From: JAAYCI01 sp964370045
Lineage (GTDB): Bacteria > Bacillota > Clostridia > Oscillospirales > Ruminococcaceae
DNA length: 64,000 nt
Assembly (NCBI GenBank): GCA_964370045.1
Contig: CAYJGZ010000001.1
Span: 124,001 to 188,000, forward strand
Reading direction: 5' to 3'
Of this stretch, positions 1 to 7,778 are shown piece by piece. Both the position numbers and the translations under genes were made by a program. The notes under the pieces are model-generated. The model did not search any database, was not told the DNA's origin, and worked only from the letters and a program-made list of their open reading frames with translations. The first letter of the stretch is position 1. Every line of letters begins with the position of its first letter.

Positions 1-290
1 ACGTCGTCTATAAACTTCACCTCTTTGCCCATAAGCTCGCTAAGTACCTTTGCGTGGGGGGCTGTGGTGAAAAAGTTTTTGTACTCGATGTCGCTGCCCT
101 GGTGCGCCATGAGCACCAGCTTTGCGCCGGCATCGGAGATTTTTTGCAGGGTGGGCAGGCAGGCTGTGATGCGGGTGATGCTTTTCAGCGTGCCCTTCTC
201 TCTGTCCACAGGCTGGTTCATGTCTACACGACAAAGAACTGTTTTGCCGGACAGGTTGTAGTCGTCCAGTGTATGGATACCAAACCGCAT
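1..290 (-). CDS. pgk: Phosphoglycerate kinase, archaeal type (partial, N-terminus only)
   Basis: The first 96 residues of a phosphoglycerate kinase, cut by the window edge. The enzyme moves phosphate between 1,3-bisphosphoglycerate and ADP in the cytoplasm. After a TLDDYNLSGKTVLCRVDMNQ start comes an R-I-T-A helix, then MAHQGSD and a PHAKVLSELMGKEVKFIDD end. The HQG..D motif and the PHA..LSE..GK.VKF.DD ending are those of archaeal kinases; bacterial ones have SHLGRPKG and LTPVA here. The ATG at 290 follows AGGAGG at a good distance. It lies downstream of an archaeal-type GAPDH gene on the same strand, so both enzymes of the triose-phosphate oxidation step come from the same unusual lineage. 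A housekeeping bacterial pgk may exist elsewhere. The C-terminal ATP-binding half is not visible. Confidence 0.85.
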   Translation of the reverse strand, partial: MRFGIHTLDDYNLSGKTVLCRVDMNQPVDREKGTLKSITRITACLPTLQKISDAGAKLVLMAHQGSDIEYKNFFTTAPHAKVLSELMGKEVKFIDD

Positions 291-372
291 TGGGTTTCCT
301 CCTAAAAATAGAAAATTGGGGTGTGGATAAAAGCGGTGGTGTAGCTTTTGTGCTGTATATCCACCGCTGAAA

Positions 373-405
373 AATGCCGGGACCGGCTTTTCCGGGCCCG
401 GCATT
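373..405 (-). terminator. GC-rich hairpin with U-run, minus direction
   Basis: AATGCCGGG pairs with CCCGGCATT, with a second CCGG/CCGG pairing inside. Read on the minus strand the hairpin is followed by TTTTTC. It looks like a rho-independent terminator or attenuator between the GAPDH gene and the pgk gene, so pgk may be transcribed less than GAPDH or have its own promoter. Confidence 0.5.
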
Positions 406-430
406 AAGCACAAACATAAATCTACCCTTC

Positions 431-594
431 ATATAGTGTCGTTACAAGTGTTCAGCCGTCATATTTTGGCAATTTTTCCGCCATACTACGTAGTCAAAAC
501 TCGCATTCCACAAAGGAGTGCATCGTTTTTCCGCCTTGTCTGACAAAAAAATTGCTCAAAATCTGCTTGCTTCAACTTATGACGACACTATATA
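431..594. repeat. MITE-like element, copy 1 (164 bp)
   Basis: The element begins ATATAGTGTCGTTACAAG and ends in the inverted form of ATATAGTGTCGTCATAAG, so 16 of 18 terminal bases match. It has no coding potential. A second copy with the same ends, length and interior lies at 61626-61788. The ends start with TATAG, which fits insertion at TA with TA duplication, as in Tc1/mariner-type MITEs. No transposase is present in the window. Confidence 0.75.
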
Positions 595-612
595 GGGACT
601 ATGCACAGCAAA

Positions 613-1650
613 TTAAGCCTTCCACTTGCCGATGCCGAGGTTCTTGTTTGTCTCGCCTGTAGCTTCCTCGCAGGTGGGCTGCATGTTCATAACAGCACGC
701 ACGCCATCGAGGGTCTCGGGGATGGTAACAGCTTCCTGAGGAATGTTGATGGCAAACATGATGTCGTTGCCGCTCTCCACAACGCTGTCTTCCCACAGAG
801 CAATTTCGTACATATCGCCACGCATATTGCCAAGGTCACGAGCATAACGGAACAGCGAAGCGTTGCCCTTGAAGCCGTCGTCGATGCGCACTATGCGGAT
901 ACGGGGGTGCTTGCTGAAAGCCTCGAGTGCCTGCTCTTTTGTGATTTTCTTGCCGTCCTTGCCGCTGGCCAAAACAGTGATGATGTGGCCGTGGGTAACG
1001 GGTGTGTGCACGAGGATGCCTGTAGCCTCCACGTGGGGCATGATGGTCATAAGGTCCACAGCCTGGTGGGAGGGAGCTTTGTCCATCTGCAGTGCGTTGG
1101 TCAGGCCACGATGGTAATCGCCGGGGTCGGCCACGCGGCGGATGATGGTGATAGCAACCTTGGAAACGCCACAAGCGCGGTCCAGGCAGTCAACAGCACG
1201 GATAAGGCCTGTGGTGTTGCAGCTGGTGAGCTTGAGGTAGTCTTTGCCAAGACCCTGCTCAAAGTTAGCATAGCCGTGGAAGAAAACGTCTGCAACGCTG
1301 TTCTTCTCGCCGCCCTGGAAGATAGCCTTAACGCCTGCCTTCTCGTACAGCTCCTTGTTCTTTGCGCCAACGCCGCCGGGGGAAGAGTCCAGCATAACGT
1401 CAACCTTGGAGATAAGGTCTGCGAAAGAACCCTTTACGGGGATGCCCAGTGCGTCGAAATCTGCTTTGTTTGCACCATCTACAAGGTACAAATCATAAGG
1501 CATTCCACGCTCTTTGAGTGCACGGATAGAAAGGGTGGGTGCCAAATCTGCAATACCTACCAGCTCCATGCAAGGCTGAAGAGCAACGCCGTCGGCCAAA
1601 CGCTGACCGATAACGCCATAACCTGCTACGCCTACTTTTACTTTTTCCAT
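613..1650 (-). CDS. gap: Type II (archaeal-type) glyceraldehyde-3-phosphate dehydrogenase
   Basis: This 345-residue cytoplasmic enzyme belongs to the archaeal GAPDH family, which oxidises glyceraldehyde 3-phosphate to 1,3-bisphosphoglycerate with NAD(P). The N-terminus VGVAGYGVIGQRLADGV is the Rossmann nucleotide loop in the archaeal form. The catalytic cysteine lies in SCNTTGL near residue 141, while bacterial GAPDH has SCTTNCL. RRVADPGD and the C-terminal ETLDGVRAVMNM also match the archaeal family. The usual PSHHGPD histidine motif reads PSHQAVD here, so one conserved histidine is replaced and the substrate may differ. GGAGGG precedes the ATG. The gene is followed by an archaeal-type pgk and preceded by two racemase-family genes. 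A relaxed or altered aldehyde substrate is possible. Confidence 0.9.
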   Translation of the reverse strand: MEKVKVGVAGYGVIGQRLADGVALQPCMELVGIADLAPTLSIRALKERGMPYDLYLVDGANKADFDALGIPVKGSFADLISKVDVMLDSSPGGVGAKNKELYEKAGVKAIFQGGEKNSVADVFFHGYANFEQGLGKDYLKLTSCNTTGLIRAVDCLDRACGVSKVAITIIRRVADPGDYHRGLTNALQMDKAPSHQAVDLMTIMPHVEATGILVHTPVTHGHIITVLASGKDGKKITKEQALEAFSKHPRIRIVRIDDGFKGNASLFRYARDLGNMRGDMYEIALWEDSVVESGNDIMFAINIPQEAVTIPETLDGVRAVMNMQPTCEEATGETNKNLGIGKWKA

Positions 1651-1741
1651 TGTTGTCCCTCCAATAATATATATAATATTGTGGTATACATAAGTTTTAC
1701 GGCATTAAAGCCGCCTGTCAGTGCCGAAAAGCAGGGATGTG

Positions 1742-2440
1742 CCGCTAAATCAATGCTGCACATGTCCACTTTCAAAAAAATTACAGCTTGAGGAAATCCT
1801 TAATCTGCTCAACGCCTGTCTCAAGGCTGGTGAGCACGGGCACTGTGATGTGGCTGAGCATGGGAACAAGGCGGTCCATGCTGCCCTGTGCAAGCACGAT
1901 TACATCGTGGGTCTTTGCAGCTTCCTCAATCTTTGCGATAACCATTCTGTCGTGTGCGTCACGGTCGCCTGCTTTGAGAAGCATTTCGTATGCGCCATCT
2001 ACATAGCAGCGAGAAACGGTGACATCTTTGCCCATCGCCTTTGCCTTTGCCTCTACAAGGCGGCTGGAGGGTCCCATGGTGGAAATATCTGTTGCGATAA
2101 CAGCAATATTGTTGCCCAGCTCTGCAGCTTTTTTAGCCATAGGACCGTCGATTTTAAGGATGGGCATGGTGCACATTTCAGCGGCAACATCCGCAGACTC
2201 GCCCACAGAAGAGCACTGGTTCAGCGCAACGGAACAGCCAAGGTCCTGTAGATTTTGGAAGTAGTCGCTCATGCGGCTGATGATGCCGGGGGTGGGCCCC
2301 CTGTTCTGCAAAGTCTCTTCCAAAAGGCTGTCGTCGACGATGTTAATTATCTCAACATCAGGAAGATATTTTTTGAACTGCTCCTTGATGCTCTCTACGG
2401 AGTAAAGGAATGTGTGTACAATGCCAACGCGCGGTTTCAT
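1742..2440 (-). repeat. Segmental duplication, copy 1 (699 bp)
   Basis: Bases 1742-2440 align with 2576-3274 over exactly 699 bp with no length change. The unit covers a whole racemase-family gene plus 39 bp of downstream flank. The flank from CCGCTAAA to the stop codon is nearly identical, which marks a fairly recent tandem duplication. Confidence 0.85.
1781..2440 (-). CDS. Asp/Glu racemase-family protein, tandem copy 1
   Basis: A 219-residue protein of the aspartate/glutamate/hydantoin racemase superfamily, whose members racemise, isomerise or decarboxylate small acids through cysteine thiolates. The N-terminus MKPRVGIVHTFLYSV fits the first strand, and the first cysteine lies in ALNQCSSVGES near residue 78, the family's N-C-S motif. 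The position of the second catalytic cysteine (G-C-T in racemases) reads VLAQGSM near residue 190, so it is missing. A two-base racemisation is therefore unlikely, and a single-cysteine reaction or isomerase is more plausible. AAGGAGAGG precedes the ATG. Its nearly identical neighbour at 2615-3274 arose by tandem duplication. The substrate is unknown; the context suggests a carbohydrate-derived acid. Confidence 0.75.
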   Translation of the reverse strand: MKPRVGIVHTFLYSVESIKEQFKKYLPDVEIINIVDDSLLEETLQNRGPTPGIISRMSDYFQNLQDLGCSVALNQCSSVGESADVAAEMCTMPILKIDGPMAKKAAELGNNIAVIATDISTMGPSSRLVEAKAKAMGKDVTVSRCYVDGAYEMLLKAGDRDAHDRMVIAKIEEAAKTHDVIVLAQGSMDRLVPMLSHITVPVLTSLETGVEQIKDFLKL

Positions 2441-2514
2441 ACGTTCCTCTCCTTATCGCACTTGATAATGTATGCGCTGATGTGTTATCGAAATAATAGA
2501 GCATACTAAAATTA

Positions 2515-2607
2515 GATGTGGACAAAAGAGATGCTTGTTTTTTGTATATCCCACTGCCACAGACGAGGGGATATACCGCTAAACCAATGCTGCACATGTC
2601 CACTTTC
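2515..2607. repeat. Palindromic intergenic repeat, diverged copy
   Basis: The left end GATGTGGACAAAAGAG and the right end CACATGTCCACTTTC flank a hairpin with arms GTATATCCC and GGGATATAC. The layout is that of the 111-bp repeat family at 10976, 29059 and 53085. The last 32 bases are also present behind racemase copy 1, because they were carried along by the tandem duplication. Confidence 0.6.
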
Positions 2608-2614
2608 AAAAAAA

Positions 2615-3274
2615 TTACAGCTTGAGGAAATCCTTAATCTGCTCAACGCCTGTCTCAAGGCTGGTGAGCACGGGCACTGTGATGTGGCTGAGCATGGGAA
2701 CAAGGCGATACATGCTGCCCTGTGCAAGCACGATTACATCGTGGGTCTTTGCAGCTTCCTCAACCTTTGCGATAACCATCTTGTTGTGTGCGTCACGGTC
2801 GCCTGTTTTAAGCAGCATCTCGTATGCGCCCTCTACATAGCAGCGGGAAACGGTGACGTCCTTGCCCATCTCCTTTGCCTTTGCCTCTACAAGGCGGCTG
2901 GAGGGCTCTACTGTGGAGATGGCTGTTGCGATAACAGCAACCTTGCTGCCCAGCTCTGCGGCTTTTTTAGCCATAGGGCCGTCGATTTTAAGGATAGGCA
3001 TGGTGCACATTTCAGCGGCAACATCCGCAGACTCGCCCACGGAAGAGCACTGGTTCAGCGCAACGGCACAGCCCAGGTCCTGTAGGTTTTGGTAGTAGTC
3101 GCTCATACGGCTGATGATGCCGGGGGTGAGGCCTTTGTTCTGCAAAGCTTCCTCCAAAAGGCTGTCGTCGATGATGTTAATCATCTCAACATCAGGAAGA
3201 TATTTTTTGAACTGCTCCTTGATGTCCTCTACCGAGTAAAGGAATGTGTGTACAATGCCAACACGTGTTTTCAT
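2615..3274 (-). CDS. Asp/Glu racemase-family protein, tandem copy 2
   Basis: A 219-residue paralogue of the gene at 1781-2440, same length without indels. The first cysteine motif ALNQCSSVGES is kept, and the second cysteine is again replaced in VLAQGSM. The copies differ mainly in the middle: ATDISTMGPSSRLVEAKAKA in copy 1 corresponds to ATAISTVEPSSRLVEAKAKE here, and YVDGAYEMLLKAG to YVEGAYEMLLKTG. Changes near the putative substrate region could mean two related substrates or two stereoisomers, but could also be drift. GAGGAG precedes the ATG. It lies between the creatininase-family gene and racemase copy 1 on the same strand. Function unknown beyond the superfamily. Confidence 0.75.
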   Translation of the reverse strand: MKTRVGIVHTFLYSVEDIKEQFKKYLPDVEMINIIDDSLLEEALQNKGLTPGIISRMSDYYQNLQDLGCAVALNQCSSVGESADVAAEMCTMPILKIDGPMAKKAAELGSKVAVIATAISTVEPSSRLVEAKAKEMGKDVTVSRCYVEGAYEMLLKTGDRDAHNKMVIAKVEEAAKTHDVIVLAQGSMYRLVPMLSHITVPVLTSLETGVEQIKDFLKL

Positions 3275-3299
3275 GCGTTTCTCTCCTCGTCTTCGTTTT

Positions 3300-3404
3300 A
3301 CAGTGTCTATGTAAGTGTTCGGATAGCTTATCTTGGAGGTTTTCGCTTATTACAGGGCGAAAATCGCTCAAAACACGCTTTCCTAAACCTACACAGGCAC
3401 TATT
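3300..3404. repeat. Diverged relative of the MITE-like element (105 bp)
   Basis: It starts ACAGTGTCTATGTAAGTGTTC and ends ACACAGGCACTAT, an imperfect inverted pair. Inside, GCTCAAAACACGCTTTCC resembles GCTCAAAATCTGCTTGCT of the copy at 431-594. A TTTTCGC/GCGAAAA hairpin sits in the middle. It is shorter and more diverged than the two full copies. Confidence 0.5.
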
Positions 3405-3477
3405 TAGTGAGCTGTATTGCTTGCCCAAAAACCCAATCACACTTGCGAAACAAATGTAGTCGGGTTTTTGTGACAAG

Positions 3478-3521
3478 CCGCCTATGTGTGCGGCACCTCA
3501 AAAGATGCCGCACACAAGCGG
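3478..3521. other. Strong intergenic hairpin
   Basis: GTGTGCGGCA at 3486 pairs perfectly with TGCCGCACAC at 3506, and outer CCGC/GCGG bases extend the stem. No U-run follows in the minus direction, so it is more likely an mRNA-stabilising or processing hairpin between the creatininase and racemase genes than a terminator. Confidence 0.5.
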
Positions 3522-3573
3522 ATTGTGTTAAAACTTCATGCCGCATGTCTTTTAACATGCGCAGGGCGTAAGA

Positions 3574-4488
3574 CTACCAGTACTTGGGGTAGCCCTTGTC
3601 GGTGTGGTCTGCATCGTACTCGATGATGTCCGCACCGGTGTAGCCCAGGGGATTGCGGAAGCCCAGGGGATTCTTGCCGATGGGGTGGTTCTTCATGATG
3701 TCGTTGATAAGGTCGGTGTACAGGTCGGATACACGGTCAACCAGCTTGTCGCCCTTTTCCTTTGTTGCCAAGGTGGGGTCGCCGATAACGCCTGTGGGCA
3801 TGTCGTCCTTCTCGGGAAGGCCGAATGTGCCCTCGAAGTGGTAGAGCATACCCTCTTCAGCAGCCTGGCCGGGAGCGATTTTCCACTTTGCGGGGATTGT
3901 TGCGGTAACTGTGCCGGGAACGGCCAGCTCCATGTGTACCCACTGGGGATACTGGCTAAGAGCAACGGAGGTCTCTGCCTCGTCTGCGTGCCACATGTAT
4001 GTGTCAAGAGTTTTCTTGTTGTCACGCAGGAAGTCGTACCATGTGCTACCGATGGTGTAGAAGCCCTCGATACCAGCCTTGTGGATAGCTGTGAACATGG
4101 ACATTGTCTGGCCGTGAGCGGAGATAATCAGGAACTTGTTAAAGCCCGAGATAGCTGCGCCACGGATGATGTCGATAATCATGCCGATGTGTGTCTCGAA
4201 AGACAGGGGGATTGTGCCGGGCATGCCCCAGTGGTGGTGGGGGTGTGCGCCGTACATGGGGCAGGGCAGAATCATAGCGCCGCTCTTCTTTGCAACAGCC
4301 TCGGCAATGCCGATAGCGTTGAAAGTGTCACTGCCGCAGGGGCAGTGGGGGCCGTGCTGCTCGATAGCGCCGAGGGGCAGGATAGCAAGGTCACATACCT
4401 CTTTTGTGTATGCAACGTTTACTGCTGCGGAGTTGTCCTGAAACCAGATGGAATCGCGATTGCCAAGCTTGAGTTCTACTTTGCTCAT
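3574..4488 (-). CDS. Creatininase-family hydrolase (possibly IolN-like)
   Basis: A 304-residue metal-dependent amidohydrolase-like protein of the creatininase family. Metal ligands are visible: the Glu and His of LPLGAIEQHGPH (near residue 43), the Asp of GSDTFNA, the His of IISAHGQTMS (near 125) and the Glu of HADEAETS (near 170). The family cleaves creatinine, but also opens 3-dehydro-scyllo-inosose in the Thermotoga inositol pathway (IolN). With IolB-like and lactonase-like genes nearby, ring opening of an oxidised cyclitol or lactone is a better guess than creatinine hydrolysis. This is inference. AAAGGAAG precedes the ATG. The gene lies between the URO-D-family gene and racemase copy 2. 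Confidence 0.8.
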   Translation of the reverse strand: MSKVELKLGNRDSIWFQDNSAAVNVAYTKEVCDLAILPLGAIEQHGPHCPCGSDTFNAIGIAEAVAKKSGAMILPCPMYGAHPHHHWGMPGTIPLSFETHIGMIIDIIRGAAISGFNKFLIISAHGQTMSMFTAIHKAGIEGFYTIGSTWYDFLRDNKKTLDTYMWHADEAETSVALSQYPQWVHMELAVPGTVTATIPAKWKIAPGQAAEEGMLYHFEGTFGLPEKDDMPTGVIGDPTLATKEKGDKLVDRVSDLYTDLINDIMKNHPIGKNPLGFRNPLGYTGADIIEYDADHTDKGYPKYW

Positions 4489-4549
4489 TTTTTGTACTTC
4501 CTTTCTTTTATAAGAGAATATATATAGAACAACAAAGTTTAGTGGGGCA

Positions 4550-4586
4550 CTGCGGCGGTGATTGCAATGCGCAATGCTCGCCGCAG
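4550..4586. other. GC-rich intergenic hairpin
   Basis: CTGCGGCG pairs with CGCCGCAG, and ATTGC pairs with GCAAT inside. It lies in the 114-bp gap between the URO-D-family gene and the creatininase gene. No U-run follows on the minus strand. Confidence 0.45.
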
Positions 4587-4602
4587 GCCGCAGGGCGACA
4601 GG

Positions 4603-5778
4603 CTATACCTTGCCGCCGTTTTTGTAGAACACGTCCGCATACTCGTTGATAGCATCATAGAAAGCAACGATATTTTCGGGCGGAACGTTCTTTTGCAGGT
4701 TGTGGATAGAGCCGAGAATCATGCCACCATTGGGAGCAAGGTCGTTGATACGACGGCGAACTTCCGCACGGATAACATCGGGCTTTTCGTTTGCGATAAC
4801 CTGCTGGCTGTCGCAGCCTGCGCCCCAAAATGCAATCTTGTCGCCGAACTCTGCCTTGATAGCGGCTGTGTCGTCGATGCCTGCGGCGGTAACCTGCACG
4901 GGGTTCCATGCGTCCATGCCAATCTCCACCATGTCGGGCAGGAACTGCATGATAGCACCGTCGCAGTGGTAAACAATCTTCACGTCCGGCTTGCGGCTGT
5001 GGATGTAGTCTGTCACCTGCTTTTGGTAGGGCTTTATCATCTCACGGTACACCTTGGGACGCATGAGGGGAGCTTTTTGGCTGCCGAGGTCATCGCTCAT
5101 GCGGCAAACGCTGATGTAATCGCCCATCTTGTCGAAAATCTGACGCCATTGGCCGATTTGGAAGTCCACGATTTTTTGCATCATCTTGTGCATAAGCTCT
5201 TTTTCCATCATGAGCTTGACAAAATATGCCTCGTAGCCGAGCAGCTGCTGGCCTACGCAGTAGGTTGCGCCGTCCAAAGGACCGTTTACAACCAAAGCGT
5301 AGTCAGTATCATTATACATCTGCTTTGCCTTTTCGGCAAGTGCATCGTAGCCATAGTCGTAGTCGGGGCTGAGCCAGTTTTGGCTGTCGAAGTTATCCAG
5401 TGTGATGTCCTTCATGGGGTGACCCTGAGCGTCAAAGTAGATTGCGCTCTCGCTCTTGCGCCACATAACACCCCACTCGTCAACGTAAGTAAGGCTGCCG
5501 TCCTCCTGCGGTACGGGGTTTTTCTCCCACTCGGGCAGGGCGGGGAACAGCGGATAGCAGTCAGAGTGGAAGCGGGTGAGCAGCTCCTCTGTGGGCAGGA
5601 TAGCCTGGCTACGTGTGGATGCAATGGTGGCATCCTCCTTTAGGCCAAGGTAAGCCTTGAGGTTTGCGTAGCAGTCACGGTGCATTGTGGTGAGGTTGTG
5701 CATACCACCGATGTCGGTGGGAATGCGGTCGGGAATCTGATGGTTCAGTGCTGTCATAACACGTTCACGTCTTGTCAT
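4603..5778 (-). CDS. Uroporphyrinogen decarboxylase (URO-D) family protein
   Basis: A 391-residue TIM-barrel protein of the URO-D/cobamide methyltransferase family. The N-terminus TRRERVMTALNHQIPDRIPTD is the typical R-E-R-V..A....PDR.P motif. The barrel contains VYHCDGAIMQFLPDMVEIG, the place of the zinc-binding His/Cys in MtaA-type enzymes, and a later cysteine in WGAGCDSQQ. The C-terminus NGGMILGSIHNLQKNVPPEN matches the family's final strand. True HemE would be shorter and sit with heme genes, which are absent. Proteins like this occur in many carbohydrate and methyl-transfer clusters and mostly have no known reaction. Its role here is unknown. The ATG is preceded by a weak GGGGT. Confidence 0.8.
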   Translation of the reverse strand: MTRRERVMTALNHQIPDRIPTDIGGMHNLTTMHRDCYANLKAYLGLKEDATIASTRSQAILPTEELLTRFHSDCYPLFPALPEWEKNPVPQEDGSLTYVDEWGVMWRKSESAIYFDAQGHPMKDITLDNFDSQNWLSPDYDYGYDALAEKAKQMYNDTDYALVVNGPLDGATYCVGQQLLGYEAYFVKLMMEKELMHKMMQKIVDFQIGQWRQIFDKMGDYISVCRMSDDLGSQKAPLMRPKVYREMIKPYQKQVTDYIHSRKPDVKIVYHCDGAIMQFLPDMVEIGMDAWNPVQVTAAGIDDTAAIKAEFGDKIAFWGAGCDSQQVIANEKPDVIRAEVRRRINDLAPNGGMILGSIHNLQKNVPPENIVAFYDAINEYADVFYKNGGKV

Positions 5779-5890
5779 AAGATGATACCCCTTGTGTCAA
5801 TTATTGAGTTACTTTTTGATACTTTGGTACATCCGACGGCTTTGCCGCCGACAAATCATGGGCAAAAGCCCTTTTTTTGCAATGTGAATT

Positions 5891-6676
5891 TCACCCTACA
5901 CTCTTAATAGTGATGCACTCGCCCTGACGCATGTAAGCGGGAGTGCACTCGGGGGCAATTTCATTCAGCTTTGGCGCAAACAGCCACGGCTCGCCCCTGT
6001 GCTTCATGAATGTCCAAAAGTGGCAGGGCACAGCAATGCGAGCACCCACGGCCCCTGCCGCCATAGCGCCCTCTTCGGCGGTAAGATTGCCGAACGCACC
6101 GTTTACGGGCAGTACTGCGACATCCGGCTTTTGGGTGGCAACCTCGCTAAAAACATCCTCTCGGTAGCAGGTATCCCCCGCAAACCACACCTTCACGCCG
6201 TCCACCTGCACAATAGCGCCTATTGCATCGGGTGCCATCTCGCCGTGGTCGGCAAGCGTTGCGCTAACCTCAATGCCTTTATAAGAGGTGCTCATACCTC
6301 TGTCCAGCACAATGCGACGCTCTGCGGGAACACCGTCCTTTTCCAAAAACGATTGCACACCCGAAGGCCCGCAGAACACTACGTTTTCACGCTTTGCCAC
6401 TGTGGGCACTGTGTCGAAATCGTAGTGGTCGAAGTGGTGATGCGAGATAAGGTACAGGTCCACATCAAGCTCGGAGGGGTCAATGAGCACGGGGGAGATG
6501 CGCTTGAATTCGGCGTCGTAATCTTTCATGCGGTAGCCGCAGTCGCTAAGGTAGGGGTCAACGGCGATGGTAACACCGCTGGAGCCTTTGATTAAAAAGC
6601 CCGCCTGACCCAGCCAAAACAGCGCAATTTCGCCTTTATTTAGCGCGGTGTCCTTAATTGTCTGTGCAAGATTCAT
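5891..6676 (-). CDS. UlaG-like MBL-fold metallohydrolase (lactonase-like)
   Basis: A metallo-beta-lactamase-fold enzyme of about 261 residues. The metal site shows as SHHHFDH, DHGE, FAGDTCYREDVF and PCHFWTF, in the order seen in UlaG, the L-ascorbate-6-phosphate lactonase. UlaG-like proteins open sugar lactones or phosphate esters in the cytoplasm. The ATG at 6676 (MNLAQTIKDT) is preferred, with GGGGA upstream; a GTG at 6715 would add 13 residues but has no better ribosome site. The flanking IolB-like and URO-D-family genes suggest a shared sugar-acid pathway. Whether it acts on ascorbate 6-phosphate is doubtful because no ula PTS genes are present. Confidence 0.8.
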   Translation of the reverse strand: MNLAQTIKDTALNKGEIALFWLGQAGFLIKGSSGVTIAVDPYLSDCGYRMKDYDAEFKRISPVLIDPSELDVDLYLISHHHFDHYDFDTVPTVAKRENVVFCGPSGVQSFLEKDGVPAERRIVLDRGMSTSYKGIEVSATLADHGEMAPDAIGAIVQVDGVKVWFAGDTCYREDVFSEVATQKPDVAVLPVNGAFGNLTAEEGAMAAGAVGARIAVPCHFWTFMKHRGEPWLFAPKLNEIAPECTPAYMRQGECITIKSVG

Positions 6677-6733
6677 ATATTGTCCCCGGTAGTGTTTGAG
6701 TATTGTGCTTGCCACTGTGGCAAGCTAAAGCGT

Positions 6734-6775
6734 GCTCTTGCCGCAAAAGTTGCTACACAATTTTTGCGGCAGAGC
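6734..6775. other. Long intergenic hairpin
   Basis: GCTCTTGCCGCAAAA pairs with TTTTGCGGCAGAGC with a single-base bulge. It lies between the IolB-like and UlaG-like genes. A similar TTTTTGCGGCAGA string also occurs at 44205, upstream of the V-ATPase subunit C gene. Confidence 0.5.
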
Positions 6776-6810
6776 GTATAGTTATGTAGGGTTTGTTGGC
6801 ACTACCTGAT

Positions 6811-7677
6811 TTAGTACAGGCAGTCTTCCAGCCAGCTGTAGCGCTCGTCGAACTGCACAATGTACTTCTTGTCCTCTTTGTTGCATCCTGCAAGACCCCA
6901 GAACAGGTAGCCCTCGCTGCCGGGAAGCGCAACGGTGGTGTGGAAGCCGGTGGGCAGTGCAACTGCGGTGTCGCTCGACTCGATTACGCTGACTTCATCC
7001 CACAGCTTTGTCTTGCCATCCTTGTCAAGGTCAAAGCCGTGAACAAGCAGGCCGCCGTGGCCGTCGGGAGCGTCGCTGCGCACCTGGAAGGAGAAGATTT
7101 CGTCCAGGATGCACTCCTTGTCGGTGACATAGTCATGACGGTGTGCGGGGAAGCCAATCCAGCCGCCCGCAACGGACACAGACTCGCCCACGATGAGGTG
7201 GCGTGTGATTTTGTCGTTGGGCTTGCCGGGTGCGCCGAAGATAAAGCGGTACTTGCGCTTGTAGATGTATGTGCCGGGCTGGCCCTCTTCCACTTCCTCG
7301 GGGGGGCAGAAGTAGGGTGCGTTTGCTTCCTCACATGCGGCGGTGAACACACGAGCTTCCATGCCGTTCTTGCTGCTGAGTGTTACCACTGCGGTGGGGG
7401 GAACGTAAAGTGCTGTGGGCAGGTCATCAAAAACGTTGCCACGAGTGCCGCCCTTGTTGTCGATAACCTTCTCGCCCTTGTACTCAACGCTTGCGGTGAA
7501 ATCGCCCGACTGAAGCACGATAGCCTGCTCCTCGCCCTCAACGGTGTAGGTGAGTGTCTGGCCGGCATCCAAAAGAATGCGCTTAAAGCCCATAAAGTTC
7601 ATGTCCGAAGTTTGCTGGTCGATGACATTCTCAACGCCATTTTCGTTTTTGAAATGGTAAACGGTGGTATAAGACAT
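6811..7677 (-). CDS. 5-deoxy-glucuronate isomerase-like protein (IolB/KduI cupin family)
   Basis: A 288-residue double-cupin protein. The second cupin carries the metal site GFPAHRHD followed about 9 residues later by Glu, then ILDEIFSFQV, as in IolB, which isomerises 5-deoxy-D-glucuronate in inositol catabolism. Length and layout fit IolB. No iolC, iolD, iolE or iolG is visible, so a classical inositol operon is not shown, and the substrate may be another uronate-like sugar. The ATG at 7677 (MSYTTVYHF) is chosen because GGAGGAAC sits just before it; the frame is open 16 codons further upstream without a ribosome site. Confidence 0.75.
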   Translation of the reverse strand: MSYTTVYHFKNENGVENVIDQQTSDMNFMGFKRILLDAGQTLTYTVEGEEQAIVLQSGDFTASVEYKGEKVIDNKGGTRGNVFDDLPTALYVPPTAVVTLSSKNGMEARVFTAACEEANAPYFCPPEEVEEGQPGTYIYKRKYRFIFGAPGKPNDKITRHLIVGESVSVAGGWIGFPAHRHDYVTDKECILDEIFSFQVRSDAPDGHGGLLVHGFDLDKDGKTKLWDEVSVIESSDTAVALPTGFHTTVALPGSEGYLFWGLAGCNKEDKKYIVQFDERYSWLEDCLY

Positions 7678-7778
7678 TAAAGTTCCTCCATGAATTAAAA
7701 TTTGTTTTTGGATAATGTGAAACATTAAGGAGTGTTTTTTGAAACGCTCCGTTTTTTAGCTAAAAATTACCTATGTGC

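Noticed and set aside
601..1791. A 396-codon open frame on the plus strand
   Set aside because: Antisense to the GAPDH gene, whose protein shows clear family motifs. The plus-strand frame has none.
3574..4488. Plain creatinine amidohydrolase
   Set aside because: No creatine or sarcosine genes are nearby, and the cluster is made of sugar-acid type enzymes; only the family name is kept.
4558..5643. A 361-codon open frame on the plus strand
   Set aside because: Antisense to the URO-D-family gene, with no ribosome site and no recognisable motif.
4603..5778. HemE, the heme-pathway uroporphyrinogen decarboxylase
   Set aside because: It lacks the heme gene context, is longer than HemE, and has His/Cys features of the methyltransferase-like branch.
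7729..7757. Hairpin GGAGTGTTT/AAACGCTCC with a T-run, considered as terminator
   Set aside because: The T-run lies on the plus-strand side, but the flanking genes run on the minus strand and no plus-strand transcript is expected here.
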